64,000 nucleotides of DNA from Sphingobium sp. GTDB lineage: Bacteria; Pseudomonadota; Alphaproteobacteria; Sphingomonadales; Sphingomonadaceae. The stretch spans positions 1-64,000 of the forward strand of contig JAGIAZ010000010.1 of the NCBI GenBank assembly GCA_017744605.1, in the 5' to 3' direction. The translations under genes and the position numbers were made by a program. This document shows, in pieces, positions 10,357 through 19,986 of this stretch (position 1 is the first letter of the stretch; every line of letters starts with the position of its first letter). The notes under the pieces are model-generated. The model was not told the DNA's origin, did no database searches, and saw only the letters and a list, made by a program, of their open reading frames with translations.

Positions 10357-11777
10357 AGGGCGTCGGCACCGACATCGGCACGATCCATTTCATCGGCATC
10401 GGCGGCATCGGCATGTCCGGCATTGCCGAGGTCATGCACAATATGGGCTACAGCGTGCAGGGCAGCGACATGGCCGAGGGCTATGTCATCGCGCACCTGC
10501 GCGAGCTCGGCATCAAGGTGATGATCGGCCACCAGGCCGAGAATCTGGGCGATGCGGCCGTGGTCGTCACGTCGACCGCGATCAAGAAGGGCAATCCCGA
10601 GGTCGACCTGGCGCTGGAGAAGCGCGTGCCGGTGATCCGCCGCGCCGAGATGCTGGCCGAGTTGATGCGCCTCAAGTCCACGGTCGCGGTTGCGGGCACG
10701 CACGGCAAGACCACCACGACATCGATGGTCGCGGCCCTGCTCGATGCCGGCGGGATCGATCCGACCGTCATCAACGGCGGCATCATCAACAGCTATGGCT
10801 CGAACGCGCGGCTCGGCTCCTCCGACTGGATGGTTGTCGAGGCCGATGAGAGCGACGGCAGCTTCCTGCGGCTCGACGGCACGATCGCGGTCGTGACCAA
10901 CATCGATCCCGAGCATCTCGATCATTATGGCAGCTTCGACAAGGTGAAGGACGCGTTCGTCGAATTCGTCGAGAATACGCCTTTCTATGGCGCGGCGATG
11001 CTCTGCCTCGATCATCCCGAGGTGCAGGCGATCCTGCCGCGCGTGCAGGACCGGCGCATCGTCACTTACGGCTTCTCGGCGCAGGCCGACATTCGCGGCG
11101 ACAATGTCCAGCCGATCCCCGGCGGCAATGTCTTCGACGTGCAGATCCGCGAGCGCGACGGCGCGACCCGCCGCATCGAAGGCATCACGCTTCCGATGCC
11201 GGGCCGGCATAACGTGTCCAACGCCATGGCCGCGATCGGCGTGGCGCTGCAGATGGGCATTGACGACAAGACCATCCAGTCCGGCTTCGCGAGCTTCGGC
11301 GGCGTCAAGCGGCGCTTCACCAAGGTCGGCGAGATTCCGGTCGGCGGGTCGAGCGCGATCGTCATCGACGATTACGGCCACCATCCGGTCGAGATCAAAG
11401 CCGTGCTCGCCGCCGCGCGCGAGGGTGCGAAAGGCAGGGTGATCGCGGTCGTCCAGCCGCACCGGTTCACGCGCCTGCGCGACCTCATGGACGAGTTTCA
11501 GCAGGCCTTCAACGATGCCGACATCGTCTATGCCGCGCCGGTCTATACGGCCGGCGAGCAGCCGATCGAGGGCGTGGATTCCGATGCGCTGGTCGCGGGC
11601 CTGAAGCGTCGGGGCCATCGCGCTGCGCAGACGATCGCCGGCGCCGACCTACTGGCGGAGACGCTCGCCGCCGATCTCCAGCCGGACGACATGATCGTCT
11701 GCCTGGGCGCGGGCGACATCACCAAATGGGCGGCAGGCCTCGCGGCGGCCATTCAAGCGGCGGGGGGCGGGCATTGA
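10353..11777 (+). CDS. murC: UDP-MurNAc:L-alanine ligase
   Basis: A 474-residue Mur ligase that adds the first amino acid, L-alanine, to UDP-MurNAc. The N-terminal [12 protein letters not shown] nucleotide-binding loop is diagnostic of MurC, and the P-loop GTHGKTTTT carries Lys119. The C-terminal segment [10 protein letters not shown] is also typical. The ATG overlaps the murG stop as ATGA, and the TGA overlaps a TTG start of murB. Confidence 0.97.
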   Translation: MKGVGTDIGTIHFIGIGGIGMSGIAEVMHNMGYSVQGSDMAEGYVIAHLRELGIKVMIGHQAENLGDAAVVVTSTAIKKGNPEVDLALEKRVPVIRRAEMLAELMRLKSTVAVAGTHGKTTTTSMVAALLDAGGIDPTVINGGIINSYGSNARLGSSDWMVVEADESDGSFLRLDGTIAVVTNIDPEHLDHYGSFDKVKDAFVEFVENTPFYGAAMLCLDHPEVQAILPRVQDRRIVTYGFSAQADIRGDNVQPIPGGNVFDVQIRERDGATRRIEGITLPMPGRHNVSNAMAAIGVALQMGIDDKTIQSGFASFGGVKRRFTKVGEIPVGGSSAIVIDDYGHHPVEIKAVLAAAREGAKGRVIAVVQPHRFTRLRDLMDEFQQAFNDADIVYAAPVYTAGEQPIEGVDSDALVAGLKRRGHRAAQTIAGADLLAETLAADLQPDDMIVCLGAGDITKWAAGLAAAIQAAGGGH

Positions 11778-12736
11778 CCGGCCCGAAACCCGACACCGTT
11801 CGTCTCGAGCGGCCCTCGGACGTGTCTCGACTTCGCTCGACACGCACGGGAGAGGCGCTTGCGGTGCGCGGCAAGCTGACGGCGAACGCACCGCTGGCGC
11901 CGCTCGTGTGGTTCAAGTCGGGCGGCACGGCGGACTGGCTGTTCGAGCCGGCCGATGTCGACGACCTTTGCGCCTTCCTTGCCGCGATCCCATCCGACAT
12001 GCCGGTCATGGCGTTGGGTCTCGGCTCCAATCTGATCGTTCGCGACGGCGGCGTGCCCGGTGTGGTCGTGCGGCTCGGCAAGGCTTTCGCGCAGGTCGAG
12101 CGAATCGAGGCGACGACATTGCGCTGCGGCGGCGGCGCTTCGGGCATTCTCGTTTCATCGACGGCGCGTGACGCGGGCATCGCAGGCCTCGAATTCCTGC
12201 GCTCCATCCCCGGCACGGTCGGCGGCTTCGTGTGCATGAACGGCGGCGCTTATGGCCGCGAGACCTGCGATATCCTGGTCGAGTGCGACATCGTGCTGCG
12301 CTCGGGTGAGCGGCGAACGCTGCCGGTCGCGGCGCTCGGCTACACCTATCGGCACAGCGAACTGCCCGAAGGCGCGGTGGTCGTCAGCGCGACCTTCCGT
12401 GGACATGAAGGCGATCCGGCCGCGATCCAGGCCGAGATGGACCGCATCTCCGCCGCGCGTGAGGAATCGCAGCCGCTGCGCAGCAAGACCGGCGGCTCGA
12501 CCTTCAAGAATCCGGACGGCGAGAAGGCCTGGCAACTGGTCGATCGCGCTGGCTGCCGCGGCCTTACGATCGGTGGCGCGCAGGTCAGCGAGAAGCACAC
12601 CAATTTCCTGATCAACATGGGCGACGCGACCAGCGCCGACATCGAAGCCCTGGGTGAAGAAGTGCGCAAGCGGGTGAAGGCCGAGAGTGGCATCAACCTC
12701 GAATGGGAAATCCAGCGGGTGGGGAGGGCAGAATGA
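11774..12736 (+). CDS. murB: UDP-N-acetylenolpyruvoylglucosamine reductase
   Basis: A 320-residue FAD-dependent reductase that makes UDP-MurNAc. The FAD-binding region shows [14 protein letters not shown], the SIPGTVGG segment and the GGSTFKNP active-site serine motif, and the short type I/IIa-like C-terminal half is present. The TTG at 11774 is the best start: it overlaps the murC stop by four bases like the rest of the cluster, although it is a rare codon. Residues about 8-25 have no counterpart in the family and are encoded by a REP-like palindrome, so either this N-terminal insert is tolerated or translation begins later, near codon 30. Confidence 0.93.
   Translation: MTGPKPDTVRLERPSDVSRLRSTRTGEALAVRGKLTANAPLAPLVWFKSGGTADWLFEPADVDDLCAFLAAIPSDMPVMALGLGSNLIVRDGGVPGVVVRLGKAFAQVERIEATTLRCGGGASGILVSSTARDAGIAGLEFLRSIPGTVGGFVCMNGGAYGRETCDILVECDIVLRSGERRTLPVAALGYTYRHSELPEGAVVVSATFRGHEGDPAAIQAEMDRISAAREESQPLRSKTGGSTFKNPDGEKAWQLVDRAGCRGLTIGGAQVSEKHTNFLINMGDATSADIEALGEEVRKRVKAESGINLEWEIQRVGRAE
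11797..11850. repeat. REP-like palindrome inside the murB 5' coding region
   Basis: The stretch contains the imperfect palindrome GTGTCTCGACTTCGCTCGAC followed by AC (11822-11843), preceded by a GTTCGTCTCGAGCGG segment and followed by GCACGGGAGAGG. Such CTCGACTTCGCTCGACAC sequences are, from my knowledge of sphingomonad genomes, a common dispersed intergenic repeat. Here the repeat is in frame and translated as part of the murB leader ([18 protein letters not shown]). The repeat identity is inference from memory. Confidence 0.55.
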
Positions 12737-13233
12737 CGGAGGCTCGCCCGCTCAACGACTACGAGATCAAGCTGCTGGAGAATATCCAGACTAGCGGCTT
12801 CCAGATCACGGGTGTTTTCGATCCTGAGGGCGCCAACTCGCCGTTCTGCTATTCAATTGGTTTCACTGAATCGATCCGCCAGCCCGAAGTTATCGTGGTT
12901 GGACTTGATGGAAATCTCATGGGTTCGATGATCCGCGAAACTTTTCGCCAATGTCGAGATGAAGGCCTCGAATTGGCCGATTGGGCGGTCGCCGATGAGC
13001 TGCTCGATGGTTTTCCGTGCGTGTTGCGTAAGGTGCATCCCAGCTGGATCGTTCCGGACTATTTCAATTCGGCCATGTGGTTCCATCGACGGTATTTCGG
13101 ACAGGAACTTGTCGCAGCGATGCAAATAGTCTGGCCTTGCCCACAAACGGCTTTGTTCCCTTGGGATGAAGATTGTCCAGACGATGTTGTCGAGGCGCAA
13201 TTGCCGATGATGCTGCCGAGGGTGGCGGCATGA
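12733..13233 (+). CDS. DUF4262 domain protein inserted in the dcw cluster
   Basis: A 166-residue soluble protein resembling DUF4262: an N-terminal LLENIQTSGFQITGVFDPEG segment, then FCYSIGFTESIRQPEVIVVGL, and a C-terminal WFHRRYFGQE region. The biochemical function of the family is unknown to me. The ATG overlaps the murB stop and the TGA overlaps the ddlB ATG, each as ATGA, so it is co-translated with wall genes. Base composition is unlike the neighbours: four 60-base stretches counted within 12841-13200 give 47-52% GC, against 63% for a stretch in ddlB. This suggests late acquisition. I know of no role in wall synthesis. Confidence 0.8.
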   Translation: MTEARPLNDYEIKLLENIQTSGFQITGVFDPEGANSPFCYSIGFTESIRQPEVIVVGLDGNLMGSMIRETFRQCRDEGLELADWAVADELLDGFPCVLRKVHPSWIVPDYFNSAMWFHRRYFGQELVAAMQIVWPCPQTALFPWDEDCPDDVVEAQLPMMLPRVAA

Positions 13234-14192
13234 TCACCCATCCCCTCCGCGTCGCCGTCCTGATGGGCGGCTGGTCGGCCGAGCGCGAGGTGTCGCTTAC
13301 GTCCGGCGCCGGCATCGTCAGTGCGCTGCAGGAGCGTGGCCACACTGTGATTGCCATCGACATGGGCGCGACGGCGGCGGAAGGCCGCGACCTGCCTGCC
13401 AAGCTGCTCGCCGCCAATCCCGATGTCGTGTTCAATGCATTGCACGGTGTCCCCGGCGAGGACGGCACCGTGCAGGGCCTCATGGACGTGATGGGCCTCG
13501 TCTACACGCACAGCGGCCTCGCCACATCCGTCATCGCCATCGACAAGGTGCTGACCAAGCAGCATCTCGTGCCGCACGGCATCCCGATGCCGGGCGGGCG
13601 CATTGTGGCCTCCGAGGAGCTGTTCGTCGCCGATCCGCTGCCGCGTCCCTATGTGGTCAAGCCGGTCAACGAGGGTTCGTCGGTCGGTGTCGCCATCGTC
13701 ACCGCGCAGGGCAATTACGGCAACCCCATCGGCCGCGACGTGAAGGGGCCATGGCAGGATTTCGACGAATTGCTCGCCGAGCCCTTCATTCGGGGCCGCG
13801 AACTGACGGTCGCGGTGCTGGGGGACAGGGCGCTGTGCGTCACCGAGCTCAAGCCCAAGACCGGCTTCTACGACTATGACGCCAAATATACCGACGGCCT
13901 GACCGAGCATGTCTGCCCCGCCGATGTACCGGCCGACGTGGCGCAGGCGATGATGGCGATCGCGCTCAGGGCGCACCAGCTGCTCGGCTGCAAGGGCACG
14001 TCGCGGTCCGACTTTCGGTGGGACGACGAGCAGGGCGTGGACGGTCTATTCCTGCTCGAGGTGAACACGCAGCCTGGCATGACGCCCTTGAGCCTCGTCC
14101 CCGAACAGGCGAAATATCTCGGCATGAGCTATGGCGAGCTGGTCGAGGCGATCATCGCCGAAGCGCTCGAGCACGAAGGAAGCAAGCCATGA
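13230..14192 (+). CDS. ddlB: D-alanine--D-alanine ligase
   Basis: A 320-residue ATP-grasp ligase that supplies D-Ala-D-Ala for MurF. Visible motifs are MGGWSAEREVSL at the N-terminus, the HGVPGEDGTVQGLMD loop, KPVNEGSSVGV in the ATP-grasp part and EVNTQPGMTPLSLVP with metal and substrate contacts near the end. The ATG at 13230 overlaps the DUF4262 stop. The open frame extends 19 codons upstream but has no family match there. Confidence 0.96.
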   Translation: MITHPLRVAVLMGGWSAEREVSLTSGAGIVSALQERGHTVIAIDMGATAAEGRDLPAKLLAANPDVVFNALHGVPGEDGTVQGLMDVMGLVYTHSGLATSVIAIDKVLTKQHLVPHGIPMPGGRIVASEELFVADPLPRPYVVKPVNEGSSVGVAIVTAQGNYGNPIGRDVKGPWQDFDELLAEPFIRGRELTVAVLGDRALCVTELKPKTGFYDYDAKYTDGLTEHVCPADVPADVAQAMMAIALRAHQLLGCKGTSRSDFRWDDEQGVDGLFLLEVNTQPGMTPLSLVPEQAKYLGMSYGELVEAIIAEALEHEGSKP

Positions 14193-15166
14193 ATATGGCG
14201 ACGATCCGGCGCAACAATGGCCGCGGCGGGCGCGGCGGCATCAGCGGCAACGTGGCGAAGCGCCCCTCCCGGCGCAAGGGCCTGGTCGCGCGCCTCGCGG
14301 CGAGCCTGCCGTTCGACGAGAACCAGCTGCACAAATTGACGACCTGGGCCCTGGGCCTGGTGTTCATCGCGATCCTGTGGTTCGCGGCGTTATTCTTCGG
14401 CGTCCCGGCCATGCTCTGGTCGGAAGCCAGCGATCTCGCCAGGCATGCCGGATTGCAGGTCGCCAAGGTCGAGGTGCACGGCACTGAGCATATGGACGAG
14501 CTGCCGGTCTATAATCAGGCGATCAAGCAGGTCGATCATTCGATGATCGATCTCGATCTGGTCGGGCTGCGCGGCGAAATCATGAAGCTCGGCTGGGTCG
14601 AGGACGCGCGCATCTCGCGCCGCCTGCCGGATACGCTGGTCGTCGACATTGTCGAGCGCCGCCCCGTTGCCATCTGGCAGCATGAAGGCCAGCTCAGCCT
14701 CATCGACGCCAAGGGCGTGGTGCTGAACGGCGTCGATCCGCGCACCATGGCGCATCTGCCGCTGGTCGTGGGACCCGATGCCAATCACCAGACCGCGGCG
14801 CTGGGCAAGCTCATGGACGCGGCGCCGGCGTTGAAGCCGATGCTGGCCGGCGCGACCTGGGTCGGCAATCGCCGTTGGGATCTGCAGTTCCAGTCGGGCG
14901 AGACGCTGGCGCTGCCCGAGGGCGACAGCGAAGCCGCTGCCGCACTCGTCAACTTTGCGCGCATGGACGGCGTCGACCGGCTGCTCGGCCGCGGCATCGT
15001 GCGCTTCGACATGCGCGATCCCGCCCGCTTCGTGCTGCGCCTGCCGCCGGGCCGGAGCGGCGGCGATGCCGGTGCCGTGCCGGCCGCTGCGGAAGGCACG
15101 GGCGCGCTTCCGCCCAGGCAGCCGGAGGATCCGGCAGCGGCCGCCAAGCGGGATACGCAAGGATAA
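14189..15166 (+). CDS. ftsQ: cell division protein FtsQ
   Basis: A 325-residue bitopic division protein. A basic cytoplasmic tail of about 45 residues (Arg/Gly/Lys-rich) precedes one membrane segment at about 50-70. The periplasmic part has a POTRA domain beginning near KVEVHGTEH and then the FtsQ beta domain with LGWVEDARISRRLPDTLVVD. It anchors FtsL/FtsB at the septum. The ATG at 14189 overlaps the ddlB stop as ATGA. The last 35 or so residues form an Ala/Gly/Pro-rich tail without obvious structure. Confidence 0.93.
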   Translation: MNMATIRRNNGRGGRGGISGNVAKRPSRRKGLVARLAASLPFDENQLHKLTTWALGLVFIAILWFAALFFGVPAMLWSEASDLARHAGLQVAKVEVHGTEHMDELPVYNQAIKQVDHSMIDLDLVGLRGEIMKLGWVEDARISRRLPDTLVVDIVERRPVAIWQHEGQLSLIDAKGVVLNGVDPRTMAHLPLVVGPDANHQTAALGKLMDAAPALKPMLAGATWVGNRRWDLQFQSGETLALPEGDSEAAAALVNFARMDGVDRLLGRGIVRFDMRDPARFVLRLPPGRSGGDAGAVPAAAEGTGALPPRQPEDPAAAAKRDTQG

Positions 15167-15168
15167 TC

Positions 15169-16431
15169 ATGGCCGGCCCCCGCAACGAAAGCCTGATCAC
15201 CGCCATCGATATCGGCAGCTGGAAGGTCTCCGCGCTCATCGCGCGCAAGACCGAGAGCGGCGCCTTGGCCGTGCTCGGCACCGGCCAGCGCGAGAGCCGG
15301 GGCGTGCGGCGCGGCTTCGTGGCGGACATGGAGCGCACCGAACTCGCGGTGCGCGAGACGATCGAGCAGGCCGAGAAGGTCGCCGGCACGAATATCGAGA
15401 AAGTCGTCCTGTCCTTTTCCGCGGGCAGCATCGAGAGCAAGGTCGAGCCCGTCGAGATGACCATCGGCGGCCGCGTCATCGAGCAGGCCGATATCGACGC
15501 GCTGTTCGACCGGGCGCGCGAGCGCATCGATCCCGAAGGCCGCGTCATCCTGCAGGCGCATCCGGCGCTCTACACGATCGATAATATGCGTGGCGTCACT
15601 CGCCCGCTCGACCTCCACGCGGAGCGCCTGGGCGTCGACGTTCACGTCGTGCTGGCCGATGGCGCGCCGCTCAGGAACCTCGATACGGCGGTGCGCGGCG
15701 CCTATCTCGACGTGGGCGGCATCGTCGCGGCGCCGGTGGCCACCGCCATGGCTTGCCTCAGCGACGAGGAGCGCGATCTCGGCGTGGCGCTGGTCGAGCT
15801 GGGCGCGGGCGTCACCAACGTTTCGCTTCACATCGGCGGCATGCTCGTGGGTCTGCGCTCCATCCCGATCGGCGCGGCCGATATCACCGACGACATCGCC
15901 TCGGCCTTCGGGATCCGCCGCAGCCAGGCCGAGCGCATGAAATGCTTCTACGGCTCGGCGCTGCAGAACCCGCGCGACTTTCGCGAGACGATCGAGATCG
16001 CGCCCGTCACGAGCAGCGGCGAGAAGGTCGAGCCGCGCAAGGTGACGCGCGCCGAACTGGTCGGCGTGATCTGCGAGCGGTTGGGGCGCCTGATGGGCGA
16101 GGTCTCCAAGGCGCTCAACGACATGGGATTCTCGCAGCCGGTCGGCCGCCAGGTCGTGCTGACCGGGGGCGGGGCCGAGCTCAAGGGCATCGCCGACTAT
16201 GCCCAGACGGCACTCGGTCGGGCCGTGCGGATCGGCCGGCCCAAGGAGATCGAGGGCCTGCCCGACGCGCATCGCGGCCCGGCTTTTTCGACCCTTGTCG
16301 GACTGGCTTTTCATGCCGCGACGGAGCGCGTCGACCTCAAGTTCAACCCGGTCGCCGCGCAGCCCGCGGCACGCCTGCGCTGGACCGACGCGGTGCGCCG
16401 CATGTTCAGCACGATGAAGACGCAATATTGA
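15169..16431 (+). CDS. ftsA: cell division protein FtsA
   Basis: A 420-residue actin-fold ATPase that tethers FtsZ filaments to the membrane and links them to later division proteins. The phosphate-1 motif AIDIGSWKV, the SHS2 (1C) insertion domain at about 85-165, the second phosphate loop and the TGGGAEL adenosine motif can be read. The C-terminal WTDAVRRMFSTMK segment fits the amphipathic membrane-targeting helix. Only two bases separate it from ftsQ, with AAGGA as ribosome site just before the ATG. Confidence 0.96.
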   Translation: MAGPRNESLITAIDIGSWKVSALIARKTESGALAVLGTGQRESRGVRRGFVADMERTELAVRETIEQAEKVAGTNIEKVVLSFSAGSIESKVEPVEMTIGGRVIEQADIDALFDRARERIDPEGRVILQAHPALYTIDNMRGVTRPLDLHAERLGVDVHVVLADGAPLRNLDTAVRGAYLDVGGIVAAPVATAMACLSDEERDLGVALVELGAGVTNVSLHIGGMLVGLRSIPIGAADITDDIASAFGIRRSQAERMKCFYGSALQNPRDFRETIEIAPVTSSGEKVEPRKVTRAELVGVICERLGRLMGEVSKALNDMGFSQPVGRQVVLTGGGAELKGIADYAQTALGRAVRIGRPKEIEGLPDAHRGPAFSTLVGLAFHAATERVDLKFNPVAAQPAARLRWTDAVRRMFSTMKTQY

Positions 16432-16482
16432 CCGATTCAGCGGGTAGTGGGCTGCAGCCGAAGTTATCCCCAACCTATCCGG

Positions 16483-16506
16483 TTTTTTGGGCGTTTCGCC
16501 AAAAAA
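16483..16506. promoter_or_regulatory. A/T-flanked hairpin in the ftsA-ftsZ spacer
   Basis: An inverted repeat TTTTTTGGGCG - TTT - CGCCAAAAAA lies 80 bases before the ftsZ start. The transcript would form a stem whose outer half is U-A pairs and inner half G-C pairs with one bulged G. It lacks a U-run after the stem on either strand, so it is not a good intrinsic terminator. It could be a protein site or an mRNA structure setting ftsZ level. Function is inference. Confidence 0.4.
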
Positions 16507-16586
16507 GGGGGATGAATTGCCGACTCATCTGGTGCATGAAACTCGATCAATGGAGGTGCAGTCGGGCACCTATGGGAGACTTCTAG

Positions 16587-18035
16587 ATGAGCATTGAAAT
16601 CGGTCCGCCTCATGTGGACGAGCTGAAGCCGCGTATCACCGTGATCGGTGTCGGCGGCGCGGGCGGAAATGCCATCGCAAACATGATCAATGCGCAGGTC
16701 GACGGGGTCGATTTCATTGTCGCCAACACCGACGCGCAGGCGCTGAACGCCTCTCCCGCCGAACGCCGCATCCAGCTCGGCCCCCGGATCACCGAAGGTC
16801 TGGGCGCAGGCTCGCGGCCCGATATCGGGCGTGCGGCTGCCGAAGAGACCATCACGGACGTTCTCGAATCCCTGAACGGCGTGCACATGTGCTTCATCGC
16901 CGCCGGTATGGGCGGCGGAACGGGCACGGGCGCCGCGCCGGTCATCGCCAAGGCCGCCAAGGAGAAGGGCGTTCTCACCGTGGGCGTCGTCACCAAGCCG
17001 TTCACCTTCGAAGGCTCGCGCCGCATGAAGTCGGCCGAGGCCGGTATCGAAGAGCTGCAGAAGGTCGTCGATACCCTCATCGTCATTCCGAACCAGAACC
17101 TGTTCCTGATCGCCAATCCGAACACGACCTTCAAGGAAGCGTTCCAGATGGCCGACGAGGTGCTGCAGCAGGGCGTGCGCGGCATCACCGACCTCATGGT
17201 CATGCCCGGTCTCATCAATCTCGACTTTGCCGACGTCCGGTCCGTGATGGAAGAAATGGGCAAGGCGATGATGGGCACTGGCGAATCCGAAGGCGACGGG
17301 CGCGCGCTCGCCGCAGCCGAGAAGGCCATCGCCAATCCGCTGCTCGACGGCGTCTCGATGCGCGGCGCCAAGGGCGTCATCGTGTCGATCACCGGCGGCG
17401 AGGACATGCGCCTCATGGAGGTCGACGAGGCCGCCAACTATATCCGCGAACTGGTCGATCCGGACGCGAACATCATCTGGGGTTCGGCGTTCAACGAAAA
17501 CCTCAACGGCAGGATTCGCGTGTCCGTCGTGGCGACCGGCATCGATGCCGAAGCCGCCGAAAGCGCGCCCAAGAGCCAGCCCTTCCGCCTCGGCGAAATG
17601 AGTGCGGGTCTCGCCCGCCCGGTGCAGATGGCGCGCCCCGCGCTCGATCCGGCACCGATGCCCGTCGCGCCTCGTCCGGAGGCAGCGCCGCTTGCCGACC
17701 TGCCGGCGGAGGAAGATCTGCCTGCGCAGCATTTCATCGCGGCCGAGCCGGAGGACGAAGGCGACGAACTGACGCTCGAACCGCCGGTTATCGCCGCGAC
17801 GTTCGACGATGCGACGGGCAAGGACGAGCTGGTGCTGCAGGATATTGCGGAGCCGGTGGCGGAAGTGCCCGCGCCTGCGCCGGCACCCGCGCCGCGCTCG
17901 GTGGGCGGGACGCTGTTCGAGCGCATGTCGCAGCTTGCGCGCGGCAATGCACGCAGCGACGATGACGACGATCATGATCGCGCGCGCGGCGAGTTCGAAG
18001 TCCCGCGCTTTCTCAATCGTCAGAATAACCAATAA
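16587..18035 (+). CDS. ftsZ: cell division GTPase FtsZ
   Basis: A 482-residue tubulin homologue that polymerises into the Z ring. The GTP-binding T1 loop [10 protein letters not shown] and the tubulin signature GGGTGTG (109-115) are present, as is the T7 loop ([11 protein letters not shown]). After the GTPase core (to about residue 320) comes a long Pro/Ala/Glu-rich linker and the C-terminal peptide [11 protein letters not shown] that binds FtsA. The length is typical for alphaproteobacteria. The spacer of 155 bases from ftsA makes a private promoter likely; a GGGAG ribosome site lies at 16574-16578. Confidence 0.97.
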   Translation: MSIEIGPPHVDELKPRITVIGVGGAGGNAIANMINAQVDGVDFIVANTDAQALNASPAERRIQLGPRITEGLGAGSRPDIGRAAAEETITDVLESLNGVHMCFIAAGMGGGTGTGAAPVIAKAAKEKGVLTVGVVTKPFTFEGSRRMKSAEAGIEELQKVVDTLIVIPNQNLFLIANPNTTFKEAFQMADEVLQQGVRGITDLMVMPGLINLDFADVRSVMEEMGKAMMGTGESEGDGRALAAAEKAIANPLLDGVSMRGAKGVIVSITGGEDMRLMEVDEAANYIRELVDPDANIIWGSAFNENLNGRIRVSVVATGIDAEAAESAPKSQPFRLGEMSAGLARPVQMARPALDPAPMPVAPRPEAAPLADLPAEEDLPAQHFIAAEPEDEGDELTLEPPVIAATFDDATGKDELVLQDIAEPVAEVPAPAPAPAPRSVGGTLFERMSQLARGNARSDDDDDHDRARGEFEVPRFLNRQNNQ

Positions 18036-18088
18036 GCGGCTGGTCGGGCGTCCATGAGAATGTCCGGGTGGCGAAAGAGTAAGAACGC

Positions 18089-19804
18089 GTGAAACGGATC
18101 GCATGGATGACGGCGACGGCAATGCTGTTGCTGTCTGCCACCTTCTTCCCGGCCACGGCCGATGCCCAGTCCGGTGCCGTCGTCCAGGCACTGCCGCCCG
18201 AGGCGGCAGTGGGACGACTGAACAATAATCTCGCCAAGCTTTCACGCAGCCCGCAGGATGTCGAGGCGTTGCTCGGCGCCGCGCAGGCCGCGCTGGATCT
18301 GGGCGATGTGCAGGCCGCCAACGGCTTCTTCACGCGCGCCAATCTGGTCAATCCCAACCTGCCGGCCGCCAAGCTCGGCCTGGCGGTCGTCGAGCTGGCA
18401 TTGAAGCAGCCGCAGGAAGCCGCCGCCAATTTCGATGCGGCCGAACGTCTGGGTGCGAGCGCCGAAACCTATCTGGCCGACAGGGGCCTTGCCTATGACC
18501 TGACCGGCCAGCAGGCCAAGGCGCAGCGCGATTATCAGGCGGCGCTGCGTGCGAAGTCCGGCGATACCAAGGCGCGTATCCGCTATGCGGTCTCGCTCGG
18601 CATTTCCGGCAAGCTGGCCGAGGCTGACCAGATGCTGGAACCCGTATTGCGCGCAGGCGACCGGGAGGCCTGGCGGTTCCGCGCATTCATCTACGCGATG
18701 AACGGCAAGATCGCCGAGGCCCGCAAGATCACCCAGAGTGTCATGCCCAAGGGCCTGGCCGATGCGCTCGACCCCTATATGGTTCGTACGCCGCTGCTGA
18801 CGCCCGAGCAGAAGGCCGCCGCCGCGCATTATGGCGATTTCCCCGCCAATGTGCTGCGCATGACGGCGCCGCGTGAGCAGGTGGCGGTGGCCGCCGCGCC
18901 CTCTCCGCCGCCGCCGCCGCCGGTTGTCGAGCCGGCGAGGAAGGACGACGGCAAGAAGTCCCGCAACAGCCGCGATCGCGACAAGAACCCTGCGCCGGTG
19001 GCCGTGGCGGTCGCGCCGCCGTCGACTCCCGCCGCCGCGCCCAGCCGGATCGATCTCATTCCGCCGCCGCCACCGCCGCCCGAACCGGTGCAGGTCGCGC
19101 GTGCGGATCCGCCGCCCGTTCGCCCGCTGGTGAGCAACGCGCCGAGCGCAACCGCGCGCGCGCCGATCGTGCAGCCCTTGCCGCAGCCGCCGGCACGGGT
19201 TGTAGCACCGCCCGTCCGATCCACGACCGTGCCGCCCAGCGCGCCGCCGCCGTCCAGGCCGTTCGTTCAGCCTGCGCCCAGCCAGTCCTCACCAAGTCAA
19301 CCGGCGTCGAGCCAGCCCAAGGCAGCACCCGAGCGCACGCTGGCGTCCGCTCTCTCGTCGTTGACCGTGCCGGATGCCGAGAGGAGCACGGGCGCTGCGG
19401 CGGTCGATCTGAATGCGGTCGCCAAGGCGAAGGCGGACAAAGCCAGGAAGGACGCCGAGGCCAAGGCGAAGGCCGAGAAGGAAGCCAAGGCGAAGGCGGA
19501 GGCCGAGCTCAAGAAGAAGCTCAAGGACAATCCCTCGCGCATCTGGGTGCAGATCGCGGCGGGCAAGAACGAAAGCGCGCTCGCTTTCGATCTTCGGCGC
19601 TTCCGCAAGACCTATGCCGACGCCATCGGCGAGGAAGGCGGCTGGTCCGCCGACTGGGGCGCGACCAACCGCCTGCTGATCGGTCCGTACAAGAAGGAAG
19701 AGAATGCGAAGAAGGTCGTCTCCGCGATCAAGAAGTCGGGCGGCGACGCGTTCGTCTGGGAGAGCGAGGCCGGCGAGGAAGTCAGGAAGATCGGCGCCAA
19801 GTAA
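18089..19804 (+). CDS. secreted TPR protein with C-terminal SPOR domain
   Basis: A 571-residue exported protein. The signal peptide (about 1-27) ends at ATADA-Q. Residues about 45-240 look like tetratricopeptide repeats (alanine-rich paired helices), followed by a low-complexity stretch of about 230 residues with several proline runs and a Lys/Ala/Glu-rich helix. The last 85 residues resemble a SPOR domain (RIWVQIAAGKNE ... LLIGPYKKEENA), which binds denuded septal glycan. The position just after ftsZ fits a division-site role. The start is a GTG at 18089 with AAAGAGTAAGA upstream. No gene symbol is assigned because the family is poorly named. Confidence 0.85.
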   Translation: MKRIAWMTATAMLLLSATFFPATADAQSGAVVQALPPEAAVGRLNNNLAKLSRSPQDVEALLGAAQAALDLGDVQAANGFFTRANLVNPNLPAAKLGLAVVELALKQPQEAAANFDAAERLGASAETYLADRGLAYDLTGQQAKAQRDYQAALRAKSGDTKARIRYAVSLGISGKLAEADQMLEPVLRAGDREAWRFRAFIYAMNGKIAEARKITQSVMPKGLADALDPYMVRTPLLTPEQKAAAAHYGDFPANVLRMTAPREQVAVAAAPSPPPPPPVVEPARKDDGKKSRNSRDRDKNPAPVAVAVAPPSTPAAAPSRIDLIPPPPPPPEPVQVARADPPPVRPLVSNAPSATARAPIVQPLPQPPARVVAPPVRSTTVPPSAPPPSRPFVQPAPSQSSPSQPASSQPKAAPERTLASALSSLTVPDAERSTGAAAVDLNAVAKAKADKARKDAEAKAKAEKEAKAKAEAELKKKLKDNPSRIWVQIAAGKNESALAFDLRRFRKTYADAIGEEGGWSADWGATNRLLIGPYKKEENAKKVVSAIKKSGGDAFVWESEAGEEVRKIGAK

Positions 19805-19898
19805 GCGCCGTGAAAATGGGCTGTCCTCCACTTGCCGGAACATGCATAGGCTAGGTGCATGTCGCGCCCCTTCAGACCCGCTTCGCAGGCCCCGACCG

Positions 19899-19907
19899 TG
19901 CAGTGCA
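19899..19907. promoter_or_regulatory. TGCAGTGCA motif upstream of dgt
   Basis: This nine-base sequence is the reverse complement of the TGCACTGCA pair found before the phasin gene. It lies 79 bases upstream of the dgt GTG. With one copy only and no functional link to storage granules, it may be chance. Confidence 0.2.
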
Positions 19908-19986
19908 ATCGCATCGTTTTGACGGATCGAGCAGACCGTCCTGTGTCGCGTGCCCGTGATCTTCCGGGCATATCGGGGCGGATCTC

